Shown piece after piece: positions 34,552 to 42,381 of a stretch of 58,236 nucleotides of DNA. The stretch lies in NCBI GenBank assembly GCA_947471505.1, contig CANIWM010000032.1, forward strand, positions 1 to 58,236, in the 5' to 3' direction. Each line of letters begins with the position of its first letter. Position 1 is the first letter of the stretch. The notes under the pieces are model-generated. The model made no database searches and was not told where the DNA came from. It saw nothing but the letters and a program-made list of their open reading frames with translations. The DNA is from Chthoniobacteraceae bacterium (GTDB lineage: Bacteria; Verrucomicrobiota; Verrucomicrobiia; Chthoniobacterales; Chthoniobacteraceae). The position numbers and the translations under genes were made by a program.

Positions 34552-35718
34552 ATGAAAACACTTCGCCTTCTCGCCATCACACTCCTCGCCAGCCTCGTCT
34601 CCGTCTTTGCGGAGGAAGGGGTGCATGATTTGAAAATCGGCGAGGCCGCGCCCGACTTCTCGCTGCCCGGTATCGATGGGAAGACGCACACACTCGCGAC
34701 TTACAAAGACGCAAAGCTGCTCATGGTCGCGTTCATTTCCAACCACTGCCCGGACTCCCACGCAGCGGAGAAGCGCATGATGAAACTCATCGCCGACACG
34801 AAGGACAAAGGGCTCGTGTTTGTCGCCATCAATCCGAACAACCCCGACGGCCTGAGCATTGATGAACTCGGCTATTCGAAATACAACGACGGCCCCGACG
34901 ACATGAAGAAATACGCGGCGGAAAACGGCTTCACTTTTCCCTATCTCTACGACGGCGAGACGCAGTCCGTATCGAAAGCTTACGGTTGCCTCGCTACACC
35001 GCATGTGTTCCTTTTCGATGCCGAGCGGAAGCTGCGCTACAAGGGCTATCTCGATGACTCGAAGTATGAGGACGCCTCGACCGTGAAGTCGCACGACGCC
35101 CGCAACGCCGTGGACGCGCTGCTCGCCGGTGCGCCCGTGCCCGTGCCGGAGACGAAGCCCCACGGATGCTCGACGAAGTGGCTGAGCAAGAAAGGCACAG
35201 TCGCCCAGCGCGTAGAGAAATGGGACAAGACGCCCGTGGACGTGGAGCTGATTGATGCCGCCGGAGTCGCCGCGCTGCGCAAAAATGGGACGAAGAAAGT
35301 GCGGCTCTTCAACGTGTGGGCCACGACGTGCGTCCCGTGCGTGGCGGAGTTCCCCGAGTTGGTGACGACGGCGCGGAAGTTCGGCCTGCGCGAGTTTGAA
35401 CTCATCACTATCAGCACCGACGATGCGAAGGATTCGGCAAAGGTGAAAGCGTTCCTCGAAAAGCGCGGTGCCGGTCTGCTCGACCGCCTGAAGCCTTCGC
35501 TGAAAGCCGAAGGGCGCACGACCAACAGCTACATCTTCACCGGCGCGAGCACCGAGGAGCTGATGAAAATCCTCGACCCGACTTGGCCCGGCGGCATCCC
35601 GCACACCGTCCTCGTCGCCGCCAACGGCGAAGTCCTCTGGCGACACAACGGCCTCATCAACGGCGAGGAACTGCGCGCCAAAGTGCTGGAGCACATGGGC
35701 GGCGTGTACAAGCCGTAG
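34552..35718 (+). CDS. Exported tandem thioredoxin-fold protein (AhpC/TSA-like plus TlpA-like)
   Basis: A signal peptide (MKTLRLLAITLLASLVSVFA) leads into two thioredoxin-fold domains in 388 residues. The first (about 25-175) is redoxin-like: IGEAAPDFSLPGIDGK, then a single reactive-type cysteine, Cys66, in NHCPDSH. The second (about 225-385) is TlpA-like, with VRLFNVWATTCVPCVAEFPE carrying the CVPC pair near residue 260 and the cis-proline region GGIPHTVLV. It should act on disulphides in the periplasm, but the paired architecture makes its exact reaction unclear. It stands alone, with the TerC gene divergent on the left. Confidence 0.9.
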   Translation: MKTLRLLAITLLASLVSVFAEEGVHDLKIGEAAPDFSLPGIDGKTHTLATYKDAKLLMVAFISNHCPDSHAAEKRMMKLIADTKDKGLVFVAINPNNPDGLSIDELGYSKYNDGPDDMKKYAAENGFTFPYLYDGETQSVSKAYGCLATPHVFLFDAERKLRYKGYLDDSKYEDASTVKSHDARNAVDALLAGAPVPVPETKPHGCSTKWLSKKGTVAQRVEKWDKTPVDVELIDAAGVAALRKNGTKKVRLFNVWATTCVPCVAEFPELVTTARKFGLREFELITISTDDAKDSAKVKAFLEKRGAGLLDRLKPSLKAEGRTTNSYIFTGASTEELMKILDPTWPGGIPHTVLVAANGEVLWRHNGLINGEELRAKVLEHMGGVYKP

Positions 35719-35784
35719 AGCGCGCTATTTTGGCGGGGAACTTCCAGCATTGCTCAAGCCCCGAGTGCATCTTAGTCTCCCTCC

Positions 35785-36042
35785 ATGAGTCTGACTATCG
35801 AACTACCCGATGACATCGGCTACCGCTTGCTCAGCGACCCCGAGCACGCCGAGCCGGATGTCCGCCGCGAACTAGCCATCGCCCTTTACCGCGAAGGTAA
35901 ACTCCCGCCCGGTCGCGCTGCGCAACTCGCCGGGATGGAGCGGTGGGATTTCGATCAGTTACTCATCGAACGGAAAGTCCCGTTTCCTATGGACGAAGAG
36001 GACGTGCTCAACGAAGTCCGCGATGCGCTGCGTAGTCGCTGA
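35785..36042 (+). CDS. UPF0175-family antitoxin-like protein
   Basis: This 85-residue protein begins MSLTIELPDDIGYRLLSDPE and continues RRELAIALYREGKLPPGRAA, the hallmark of UPF0175 proteins. These are small putative DNA-binding antitoxins. GRAAQLAGMERWDFDQLLIE probably forms a helix-turn-helix. The gene overlaps the DUF3368 gene by 20 bases, the normal pairing for these families. Confidence 0.9.
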   Translation: MSLTIELPDDIGYRLLSDPEHAEPDVRRELAIALYREGKLPPGRAAQLAGMERWDFDQLLIERKVPFPMDEEDVLNEVRDALRSR

Positions 36043-36529
36043 CACATCACCGCTCTTCTACCTCGCGCAATTGGAGCTGCTCCATTTGGCGCGCGAGCTT
36101 TATGGGACGGTTCTTGTTCCCTCCGCCGTTTGGGCCGAGACCCTCGCTGGTGGTCGAGCCGTCCCAAAGTTGATGCCGCAATTCCTCGCCGCCGAATCCG
36201 AAGGTTGGCTCGTCATCAAACAGAGTCCGCAGACCACCGCTCCTGCTGGGCTCGATGAACTCGACGCCGGAGAGCGCGAAGCCATTCACCTCGCCCAAGC
36301 CATCCGAGCCGACCTTCTCATGATAGATGAACGGCTCGGGAGAAATGCGGCACATCGACTCGGGCTTAAAATCATCGGCACTCTGGGCATCCTCGCCGCA
36401 GCGAAGCACGCTGGTCACATCGCGCAGTTAAAGCCTTTGCTCGCTCGACTTCGAAGCGAAACAAACTTCCGTTGTTCAGCCAGCCTCGAGAACGAAGTAT
36501 TGGAAGCGGCGGGCGAGGCTATTCGCTAA
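36023..36529 (+). CDS. DUF3368 PIN-like toxin
   Basis: The 168-residue protein starts MRCVVADTSPLFYLAQLELL and contains VLVPSAVWAETLAGGRAV. It continues with the family-typical LDAGEREAIHLAQAI and ADLLMIDERLGRNAAHRLGL, then IIGTLGILAAAK. Acidic residues Asp7, Asp and Glu near AGEREA, and Asp in MIDER match a PIN nuclease site. It is the probable toxin for the UPF0175 gene and converges with the acyl-CoA synthetase-like gene. Confidence 0.9.
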   Translation: MRCVVADTSPLFYLAQLELLHLARELYGTVLVPSAVWAETLAGGRAVPKLMPQFLAAESEGWLVIKQSPQTTAPAGLDELDAGEREAIHLAQAIRADLLMIDERLGRNAAHRLGLKIIGTLGILAAAKHAGHIAQLKPLLARLRSETNFRCSASLENEVLEAAGEAIR

Positions 36530-36532
36530 ACA

Positions 36533-37867
36533 TCACTGCGCTTGAAAGCGTTCTGCAAGCGCGCGACGGCTGAGTTTTCCACGCTCGTTGACTGGTAGTG
36601 CGGGGACAGGCCAGATGTGCTTGGGTGCTTGCCACGCGGGGAGCCGTGCGGCGGTAAATGCGAGGAGTTCTTCCGGTGGCACATCGGCGACGACGCAGGC
36701 GACGGGCTCTTCCCCACGCACGGCGCTTGGTACGCCGAAGACGACGCATTCGCGGACGGCTGGATGCCCACGGAGGACGGTCTCGATTTCGGCGGGGTTT
36801 AGCTTGCGGCCGGCGATGTTGATGAAGTCACTCACGCGCCCTTTGAGCGTGATGCCTGCCTCGGTCCGCTCGACTAAATCCTCCGGGGCAAAGCGCCCAT
36901 TTCCCAGCACTGCGTCGTCCGGCTCCGGCCAGTAGCCAAGTGCGGTGGCAGGGCTGTGGACCTCGATGCGGCCCTCGTCCACCGCGAGGCGCACGCCGCG
37001 CATGGGTTGCCCCACGAAGCCCTCTGGCACAGTTTCATCGCTTGTGTCGTAGCAGATGCCTCCGCACTCGCTGCTACCGTAAAAGCTATGCACTTTCACC
37101 CCGAAGCTCTGCCGGAAACTCGCCGCCACTGCGGCGGAAAGCGGTGCCCCGGCGCTGATGCAGAGCCGGAGCTTCGGAAGTGGTGCGGCGGCTAGGGTGG
37201 CGAGCTTTTGAAAAAACACGGGCACGGAGGGAAAGACCGTTGCCCCGGTCCGAGAGAGGCCATCGAGAATCGCGCGCGGCAGCCGATCTTCCGTGGCCAC
37301 GACGGGCACGCCCCGGCAGAGGAGCGGGAGGACGAGATTGCTAAACCCGTAGCTGTGCGCCCACGAGATGACGCCGTAGTTGAGGTCGCCCGCACCGATG
37401 CCCATCGTGTCGCAAACAGCAGTGCAATCCGCGAACAACTGCGCAGCCGAAAAGCGGATGGCACGCGGGGCACCCGTAGTGCCGGAAGTGACCTTCAGAA
37501 AATCGGCGTCGAGGGTCTGCGGCGACTGTCCTGTTTCCGAAAAAAGCACCTCGCCACCGGAGCCGCGAACAACCCGCAATGTAATGCCCGCAAGACTCGT
37601 GGAGGCACCGGGTTCGGCAAGCGCGACCGTCCTGCCTACCCGCCAAAGCGCGAGCAGCACCGCTGGGAGCGACGGATGATTCCCCAGCTCGACCATCGCA
37701 ATTCCCTCGCCGCTCGGGATCGCTTCGGCGAGCGCTGCGCTCTCCTTTTCCACGTCTGCAAACGTGCGCAACACCGCACCATCCGCACCGAGAACCGCCG
37801 CCTGCGAAGGCTGGCGGCACACGGTTTCGCGCCACGCGGCGAGGATGGGTTGGTCGGTACGGTTCAT
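36533..37867 (-). CDS. AMP-binding (acyl-adenylate forming) enzyme
   Basis: Starting at ATG 37867 (MNRTDQPILAAWRETVC) gives 444 residues, at the short end for the ANL family. The P-loop-like motif is KVTSGTTGAPRAIRFS, followed by FYGSSECGGICYD, GYWPEPDD and the hinge region GRVSDFINIAGRKLNPAEIE. A terminal Lys lies in ERGKLSRRALAE. The enzyme should adenylate a carboxylic acid and pass it to CoA or a carrier protein. Substrate cannot be told. The acyl carrier protein gene is 11 kb away. The shortened N-terminal domain suggests a specialised ligase. The gene is divergent from the L,D-transpeptidase gene. Confidence 0.85.
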   Translation of the reverse strand: MNRTDQPILAAWRETVCRQPSQAAVLGADGAVLRTFADVEKESAALAEAIPSGEGIAMVELGNHPSLPAVLLALWRVGRTVALAEPGASTSLAGITLRVVRGSGGEVLFSETGQSPQTLDADFLKVTSGTTGAPRAIRFSAAQLFADCTAVCDTMGIGAGDLNYGVISWAHSYGFSNLVLPLLCRGVPVVATEDRLPRAILDGLSRTGATVFPSVPVFFQKLATLAAAPLPKLRLCISAGAPLSAAVAASFRQSFGVKVHSFYGSSECGGICYDTSDETVPEGFVGQPMRGVRLAVDEGRIEVHSPATALGYWPEPDDAVLGNGRFAPEDLVERTEAGITLKGRVSDFINIAGRKLNPAEIETVLRGHPAVRECVVFGVPSAVRGEEPVACVVADVPPEELLAFTAARLPAWQAPKHIWPVPALPVNERGKLSRRALAERFQAQ

Positions 37868-38014
37868 TGCGATGTGAGGGGCCGCACCTTTGGGTGGAAG
37901 GTCGCGTCCCGCAAAACATTTTTGGGATAATGACGCGAGCGCTCCCGAGCAACGGCTCCGCGATCTCACTCAGTGGATTGACAACGCCAGCCGCGTTCTC
38001 TTTTCTCCCGCCCG

Positions 38015-38614
38015 ATGAAAAATCTCATTAAACTCTTCGCAGTGGTCGCCACGCTCGCTCTGAGCGCATGTGTCGGCGGTGGTGGTAGCCGTGGATTCGG
38101 TGCCTACTCCGTCAAGGCACTCGCGCCACATAATCCCAACAACGTCAGCGTGAAAGTCTCCACTTCCACACAGCACATCTACGTCATGGAAGGCCCGCGC
38201 CTCCTCATGGCCGTGCAAGGCTGCGTGGGCGCAAGCGGGGCCACCGGCTCCGGCAACTATCGCATCATGGAGAAGATCAAAAACAAGCGCCGCGTGAGCG
38301 AGCCCGATGCCGGATACCCGATGGCTTACTGGTGCTCTTGGAAGACGGCCTATGGCTTCCACGAAGGCTTCGTCCACCCGCATCCGCGCACGCATGGCTG
38401 CATCCGCCTTCACCGCGAGGCCGCAGCCCGCTTCTTCGCACTGGTCAAAGTTGGCACGCCCGTGAGCATCGCTGCCACCCAACCCGAGGACAGCAAATAC
38501 GGCAGCCAAGTCCGCAAGCTCGACCAATCCCGCGACCCTGACCCACCACGCTCGGAGTTGCTCTCGCCAAATTGGTTCCGCGACCCGTCTGGCCCGCTGC
38601 TCGTCCGCGAGTAA
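38015..38614 (+). CDS. L,D-transpeptidase lipoprotein (YkuD family)
   Basis: The 199-residue product has a lipoprotein signal (MKNLIKLFAVVATLALSAC, lipid on Cys19) and a glycine-rich linker. A YkuD domain follows with ISTSTQHIYVMEG-like strands and the catalytic string HPRTHGCIRLHREAAARFF. The nucleophilic cysteine is in HGCIRL. It cross-links or anchors peptidoglycan through 3-3 or related bonds in the periplasm. Compare the gene at 45224-46087, which has lost the equivalent residues. A bidirectional terminator follows at 38625-38656. Confidence 0.9.
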   Translation: MKNLIKLFAVVATLALSACVGGGGSRGFGAYSVKALAPHNPNNVSVKVSTSTQHIYVMEGPRLLMAVQGCVGASGATGSGNYRIMEKIKNKRRVSEPDAGYPMAYWCSWKTAYGFHEGFVHPHPRTHGCIRLHREAAARFFALVKVGTPVSIAATQPEDSKYGSQVRKLDQSRDPDPPRSELLSPNWFRDPSGPLLVRE

Positions 38615-38624
38615 TCATTTCACC

Positions 38625-38656
38625 AAAGCGCCCGCAGCGAAAGTTGCGGGCGCTTT
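38625..38656. terminator. Bidirectional intrinsic terminator
   Basis: A perfect 12-bp stem, AAAGCGCCCGCA (38625-38636) and TGCGGGCGCTTT (38645-38656), lies between the convergent L,D-transpeptidase and BatA-like genes. T-runs occur on both strands, so it can end transcription from either side. Confidence 0.85.
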
Positions 38657-38673
38657 TTTGTGCCGAGATGTTT

Positions 38674-40740
38674 CTACCTGGAGCGGCTCCAGCGGTTGCC
38701 GAGGACGAGTTCGGCGACGGCCAGGGTTAAAGCGAGCACTGCAAACCAAAGCCATATTTCTGTGCCCGTGCGCTCGGTTTGAAGCGACTTGCGCAGGTCT
38801 GCTCCGGGGGCCCACGGGATGATTTGCGCGACCGATTCGAGGGTCTTCAAGTCGGCGGTGCTGAGGCTGCGGAGGTCGCTCTCGGCGGGGTCGTTGAAGA
38901 CGGCGAAGCGGGTGGGCTTTTCCGCGCTGTCGGCAGCGGGGGCGGTGTGGCTGCCTGCGAGCGAGGTATCTATTTTCCCGGCGGAAAACGGGACGCCTGC
39001 GCGGATGTTGAGTCGATCTTCCGAGCGGGCGAGGAGGTGGCCGAGTGTGCGGTGGATGAGCGGGAGGAAGACCGGGCGGACCGGCAGATCGTTCCACCGT
39101 GCGCTCGCCGTGCTCGCAAATTGCACGACTCTCCCCGCGCCGAATGTCTTCTCCATCACGGCGGGCGTGCCGCTGGCGAAATCGAGAACCACCGCGGGCA
39201 ATCCTGTGTCGCCGGGCACGTCGCTTTTCTTTGGCGGGAGCAGCGTAAATGCGCGGTAGAACTGCGGCGTCGCGAGCGAGCCCGCCTTCGCGTCGCGCCA
39301 CGGCTCGGTGATGCGGTGGGCGTAGTTTGCGGACTGGAGATGGAAGAATGCCTGCGTCTTCTCGGGCGTCGCGAGTTCCCCGTGCGGCTCGGCGAACGCG
39401 GCGGGGAGCAGGCCCAGCGCGGTGTGCATCCGGTCGTTGTAAAATGCCGTGCTGATTCGCTCGCCGGGGAAGACGATGAGCCCGCCGCCGCCTTGCACGT
39501 AGCCCTCCAGCGAGGTGAGCGCGGAGGGCGAGAGATCGACGACATTTGCCAGCACGATGGCGTCGAAGTCTTTCATCGAAACCGCATCGAGTTCCGAGCT
39601 GGTGACGGTTTTCGTCTGGATGAAAAATGTGCCGCGCAGCTCCTGCGGCACGGGCGTGAGCGCGTTGCGGAGATAGAAGACTTCGCTGTCGCGCGGCTCG
39701 CTGCCGGGATTCCCGTCCACGAGGAGGATGTGGACTTCATCGATGACCTTTACCGCGAACGTGCGCGCGTCGTCGAACGTGCAGCGGTCGCCGGGGATTC
39801 GCACCGTCACGGTATGCACGCCGGGCTCGCGAAACGTGGCGAAGAGCGAGGAAGAACGCGGCTCGCTGCCGATGTTGTCGAGCGTCTGCTCGTCCGACGG
39901 CGGCTCGTCATCAATGGCGAGATTCACCGCGACGTTCGCGACCGGCTCCGTGCCGAAATTCGTCACCGTGGCCTCAAATCGCAGCGGCTGATTCACCGTC
40001 GCCAGCGCACTCGCGAGGCGCACATTCGTCACCGCGAGATTCCGCTCCTCGCCATCGCGGATGAGGATCAAGCGCGTGAGGAGTTCCTTCTTCACCGGCT
40101 CCAGCAGCGCCCGCGTCGCGCCCGCGCCTTTCCAGCCCGTCGCCTGCGCGTCGGCGATGATGTAGAGCTGCTTCTGCGCTGCCTCCAGCCGCGTCGCCAC
40201 CTCGATGGCGCGCTGGATCGCGTGCGGCCAATCCGTCGCCTGATCGCTCCGTTTTGCATCGCGGATGAGCTTCCGCGCCATCGCCAGATCGTGCGAAGGC
40301 GTGGGCATCGCATCGCGCACCACATCGCTCACCAGCCACACCGCCACGCTGGAGCCGCCCGGCAGCGAATCCAGCACTTGCTCCGCCGCCTTGCGCGCCT
40401 TTTCAAAGCGAGTCTCCGCGCCATCGCTCGTGGACATCGAGCCGGAATTATCCAGCAGGATAAACGCCGTCTCGCTCCCCCCGAGCATCGCCACCCCACT
40501 CCGCCGCAGCGCAGGCCGGGCCAAAGCGAACGCGAGAAACCCCAGCAGCGCACACCGCAGCACGAGCAGGATGAGGTCTTCGAGATTCATCCGCCGCTGA
40601 TTGCGCTGCACGGTCACTTTGAGGAACTTCATCGCCGCCCACACCACGCGCTTGATCTGCTTTTTCGCAAGCAGATGGATGATAATCGGCGAAGCAACGC
40701 CGAGCACCCCGAACAAAAGTAGCGGATTCAAAAAAGACAC
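38674..40740 (-). CDS. BatA-like N-terminal and von Willebrand A domain membrane protein
   Basis: A GTG start at 40740 gives 688 residues beginning VSFLNPLLLFGVLGVASPII, the standard start of this family; longer frames upstream run into a repeat. The N-terminal BatA domain contains HLLAKKQIKRVVWAAMKFLK and a membrane segment (LILLVLRCALLGFLAFALAR). The von Willebrand domain has the metal site ILLDNSGSMSTSD. Later regions include beta-sandwich stretches and a glutamine-amidotransferase-like part (DFDAIVLANVVDLSPSALTS, GGGGLIVFPG). A C-terminal membrane helix ends the protein (WLWFAVLALTLAVAELVLG). The role is probably envelope assembly or stress, but the other bat genes are absent. Confidence 0.9.
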   Translation of the reverse strand: MSFLNPLLLFGVLGVASPIIIHLLAKKQIKRVVWAAMKFLKVTVQRNQRRMNLEDLILLVLRCALLGFLAFALARPALRRSGVAMLGGSETAFILLDNSGSMSTSDGAETRFEKARKAAEQVLDSLPGGSSVAVWLVSDVVRDAMPTPSHDLAMARKLIRDAKRSDQATDWPHAIQRAIEVATRLEAAQKQLYIIADAQATGWKGAGATRALLEPVKKELLTRLILIRDGEERNLAVTNVRLASALATVNQPLRFEATVTNFGTEPVANVAVNLAIDDEPPSDEQTLDNIGSEPRSSSLFATFREPGVHTVTVRIPGDRCTFDDARTFAVKVIDEVHILLVDGNPGSEPRDSEVFYLRNALTPVPQELRGTFFIQTKTVTSSELDAVSMKDFDAIVLANVVDLSPSALTSLEGYVQGGGGLIVFPGERISTAFYNDRMHTALGLLPAAFAEPHGELATPEKTQAFFHLQSANYAHRITEPWRDAKAGSLATPQFYRAFTLLPPKKSDVPGDTGLPAVVLDFASGTPAVMEKTFGAGRVVQFASTASARWNDLPVRPVFLPLIHRTLGHLLARSEDRLNIRAGVPFSAGKIDTSLAGSHTAPAADSAEKPTRFAVFNDPAESDLRSLSTADLKTLESVAQIIPWAPGADLRKSLQTERTGTEIWLWFAVLALTLAVAELVLGNRWSRSR

Positions 40741-40785
40741 CGCGCGGAGAAATGCCGGACCCGCCCACAGAATGCAAACCCGCGT

Positions 40786-40911
40786 GTCGTAGCTCACGCG
40801 GCCCTCCGCGTGATTCCTCCCAATCGCGAAGCGCAGATCCAAAGAGCGTTCCTCCAAGAAGAATGCGCTTCGCGTGAAGGAAAGCACGCGGAGGGCCGTG
40901 TGCGCTACGAC
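40786..40911. repeat. Palindromic element, third family
   Basis: The ends are GTCGTAGCTCACGCGGCCC and its near-complement ending GTGTGCGCTACGAC. The interior pairs further (CTCCGCGTG with CACGCGGAG, and GCGAAGCGCA with TGCGCTTCGC). It lies just upstream of the BatA-like GTG start and may hold part of its promoter region. Confidence 0.8.
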
Positions 40912-41064
40912 GCAAGCGTGGTCTCTTGCGCATTTCCACTTTTCATCACGCCTCAACAAATCCCCCGCCCGGAAAGTGCGTGCAGCCTTCCCGCGAAACT
41001 GCCACACCATCCCCCGTATGAGCGACTCCCAAACCAACACCAAAAACCCGTCCGGCGCAGCCGG

Positions 41065-42015
41065 ATGCGCATTGAACATCCCATGATCCCCGTCCGCCCA
41101 TCCTTGTGGAAAATGACGCGCATCCCCATCGCCGCCCTCTTCATCGGTTTCATCGTCCTCCGTGTCCACTACCGCATCGAGCACAACCGCGACGCCCTCC
41201 TTAGAGCCCAACAGTCCGCATACCTTTGCGGGAACATCAACGAACGATTCTTTGGCGAACAGGAGCCGTTCGCACCCACCGACCCCGCAGAGCGCCGCCG
41301 TTTCATCCTCGCAAATTCCATCCGTGGCTTCGTCATAAGCGTCGAACAATTCAACCAGGAAATCCAGACCGCCCTCAAAGATGCACAGCGCCTGAAACTC
41401 GAGCCTTCCGAACTCGCAGACATCGCCCACGCCGCCGGCGACCTCCCCCTCGCCGAAAAAGCTGCCCGCGAAGCTCTCGGCGGAGCAAACCAAAACCGGC
41501 CTCTCCCCCACGTCATTCTCGGCGACATCCTCTACGCTTCAAAAAAATACCCCGAAGCCGAAACTGAATACCGCAAAGCCGTCGAACTCACAGTCGGCAA
41601 CCGTAGAGATCTTTCGTTCAACCCCATCCAACGCCTTGCCCGCCTCTACGCCGACGAACAAACAGCCACCCCCACCCTCGACGCCTCGGGAAACGAAATC
41701 CCCCGGCAAACACGGATCATCAGCCGCAAACAATACAGCCTTGGCTATTGGCAAGAAGTCGTCACCGCCCATGAAAACTCGCCCATCGCGCAAGAATCAG
41801 AGAGAATTCGCGCCAAAATCCCCCTTGCCAACGCCTGCATCCACTTTGCCCACATCCTCCGCGAATGCGGACGCAACGACGAAGCCAAAGCTCAATACAT
41901 CCGCGCCTTCAAAATCTACCGATCTCCCGAGGGCGGCGTGCCTGGTGAAACCCAAAAGATACGGAAATACATCGAGAGCCTCACCGCCGGGGATGGGAAG
42001 GAGGGCGAGCGATGA
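41065..42015 (+). CDS. Membrane-anchored TPR-like protein
   Basis: The chosen ATG at 41065 gives 316 residues (alternatives at 41083 and 41113 are as likely). A membrane segment (IPIAALFIGFIVLRVHY) near residue 20 is followed by a helical region and two or three tetratricopeptide-like repeats. These include DIAHAAGDLPLAEKAAREAL, HVILGDILYASKKYPEAETE and LREC-GRNDEAKAQYIRAF. It probably acts as a periplasmic or cytoplasmic scaffold; partner unknown. A 22-codon frame (41018-41086) overlaps the 41083 start by ATGA and may be a leader. The upstream 300 bases hold the palindromic element at 40786. Confidence 0.8.
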   Translation: MRIEHPMIPVRPSLWKMTRIPIAALFIGFIVLRVHYRIEHNRDALLRAQQSAYLCGNINERFFGEQEPFAPTDPAERRRFILANSIRGFVISVEQFNQEIQTALKDAQRLKLEPSELADIAHAAGDLPLAEKAAREALGGANQNRPLPHVILGDILYASKKYPEAETEYRKAVELTVGNRRDLSFNPIQRLARLYADEQTATPTLDASGNEIPRQTRIISRKQYSLGYWQEVVTAHENSPIAQESERIRAKIPLANACIHFAHILRECGRNDEAKAQYIRAFKIYRSPEGGVPGETQKIRKYIESLTAGDGKEGER

Positions 42016-42034
42016 GCAAAGTAGCTCGCGCATC

Positions 42035-42154
42035 AAAGAAAGTAGCCCGCGAGTCCCTTCGCGGCTCTGCATCATTCGCGAAGCGACACTTTTTCTTTCG
42101 TGCGGCTTCGCCGGTGGCGCGTTGCCGCGAAGCGACTCGCGGGCTACTTTCTTT
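42035..42154. repeat. Palindromic element, GTAGCCCGCGAG family, copy 2
   Basis: The ends AAAGAAAGTAGCCCGCGAG (42035-42053) and the exact complement (42136-42154) continue inward with one mismatch. The interior matches the element at 30672-30780 at roughly 85 percent by eye. It begins 20 bases after the TPR gene stop codon. Confidence 0.85.
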
Positions 42155-42230
42155 GTTGGATGGACTACTTTCGCAAGTGTGCTTCGGAGCGTTTCCATGG
42201 GTGGCGAGTGTGGTTAAAGTGGCATCGTGA

Positions 42231-42279
42231 AGGGCCGAAGGCCCGGCCTAGGCTATGATATTTGCAGGCCTTCGGCCCT
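42231..42279. repeat. Perfect 13-bp stem hairpin
   Basis: AGGGCCGAAGGCC (42231-42243) pairs perfectly with GGCCTTCGGCCCT (42267-42279) around a 23-base loop. No T-run follows on either strand, so it is not a convincing terminator. It probably belongs to the same class of intergenic hairpin elements. Confidence 0.7.
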
Positions 42280-42350
42280 CCATTTCATCCGCTTTCGGTT
42301 TCACTTTCAATCACACCCGTGGGCGGGGTGGGCGAGAGAAACTCTTTGCC

Positions 42351-42374
42351 AGATACTACGTCCACGTAGTATCT
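42351..42374. promoter_or_regulatory. 24-bp perfect palindrome at the aldehyde dehydrogenase start
   Basis: AGATACTACGT-CC-ACGTAGTATCT is an exact inverted repeat ending seven bases before the ATG at 42382. No Shine-Dalgarno sequence is seen in that space. It could be an operator for a dimeric repressor or a 5' hairpin hiding the ribosome site. The same CC-centred form occurs in the hairpins near 1-127. Confidence 0.6.
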
Positions 42375-42381
42375 CGCCCGC

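Noticed and set aside
42231-42279. Terminator for the TPR gene
   Set aside because: The stem is perfect but no T-run follows on either strand, so it was listed as a hairpin repeat.
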